Below are positions 63,884-64,000 of a stretch of DNA of 64,000 bases, in pieces. The number at the start of each line of letters is the position of its first letter. Position 1 is the stretch's first letter. Location: contig NZ_VTWU01000001.1 of assembly GCF_008727865.1 (NCBI RefSeq), positions 868,001-932,000 of the forward strand, read 5' to 3'. The position numbers were made by a program, and so were the translations under genes. The DNA is from Hymenobacter busanensis (GTDB lineage Bacteria; Bacteroidota; Bacteroidia; Cytophagales; Hymenobacteraceae). The notes under the pieces are model-generated. The model was not told the origin of the DNA and did no database searches. It worked only from the letters and a program-made list of their open reading frames with translations.

Positions 63884-64000
63884 ACCACGCCAAACCTACT
63901 ACTTTCGTCCCGCTGCCGCGTGCCGCCGCTCCTTTTTGCGTCTTGCTGCGCAACCAAGCGGCCGCTTTTTCACTTTTCTTCTGACGCGCCACCCGGCGCT
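63884..64000. other. Terminal intergenic fragment
   Basis: 117 nt with no gene I can support. ACCTACTACTTTCG on the plus strand at 63892-63905 resembles a -7 region, so a plus-strand gene may begin beyond the window. Confidence 0.5.

Overview
The window comes from a GC-rich member of the Bacteroidota, most likely a Hymenobacter-type organism (Cytophagales). Three things support this. Secreted proteins carry type IX secretion (T9SS) sorting domains: a type A C-terminus on the M1 peptidase at 23138-25150 and a gliding-motility type B C-terminus at 20655-22910, and there is a PorE-like TPR/propeller/OmpA protein at 54604-56544. Many genes are preceded by a Bacteroidota-style -7 box (TAnnTTTG, here mostly TAnCTTnG) 20-75 nt before the start. 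Finally, the gene set (IcmF, DUF2147, DUF4920, QueE, FolD, LepA) fits. Genus placement is inference. I saw no rRNA, tRNA, CRISPR array or intact insertion sequence.

Layout. 1-9475: envelope hydrolases and lipoproteins (histidine phosphatase, M28 peptidase, 2H phosphoesterase, OmpA lipoprotein, subtilase plus coupled outer-membrane protein, M23 lipoprotein) and a membrane-tethered HTH protein. 9598-19016: aspartyl-protease-like protein, HMG-CoA lyase-like enzyme, LutA-like protein, DapA, a deacetylase, rhodanese, NAD+ DNA ligase and two lipoproteins. 19192-30085: a possibly frameshifted gene, an oxidase subunit III homologue, the two T9SS cargo proteins, tandem DUF2147 proteins, an unsettled AT-rich stretch (26900-27544), and NlpC/P60 and M61 peptidases. 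30235-39755: Kup, FKBP, a hydrolase, a previously overlooked 45-residue gene, an aldo/keto reductase, an unusual lipoprotein-type class B PBP and a frameshifted universal stress gene. 39859-41280: an AT-rich island (GNAT enzyme, DUF3828-type lipoprotein) partly bracketed by an imperfect direct repeat. 41353-50161: IcmF mutase, a SUKH/DUF434 pair, two tail-collar genes and membrane proteins. 50280-63883: LepA, FolD, QueE, PorE-like protein, two small exported paralogues, citrate synthase, MnmE, a DtxR-type regulator, FabH and a glycosyltransferase.

How the genes work together. Most of the window is core metabolism and envelope upkeep, arranged as short transcription units separated by strong hairpin terminators, several of them bidirectional between convergent genes. 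Three metabolic themes recur: acyl-CoA/branched-chain carbon (IcmF, HMG-CoA lyase-like enzyme, citrate synthase), cell-wall growth and turnover (DapA, PBP, M23, NlpC/P60), and protein export with periplasmic proteolysis (T9SS cargo, S8, M1, M28, M61). The most unusual material is the DUF434/SUKH pair, the lipid-anchored PBP, the subtilase/outer-membrane-protein overlap, the fused tail-collar gene, the 45-residue gene with its own promoter and terminator, and several AT-rich single-gene inserts.
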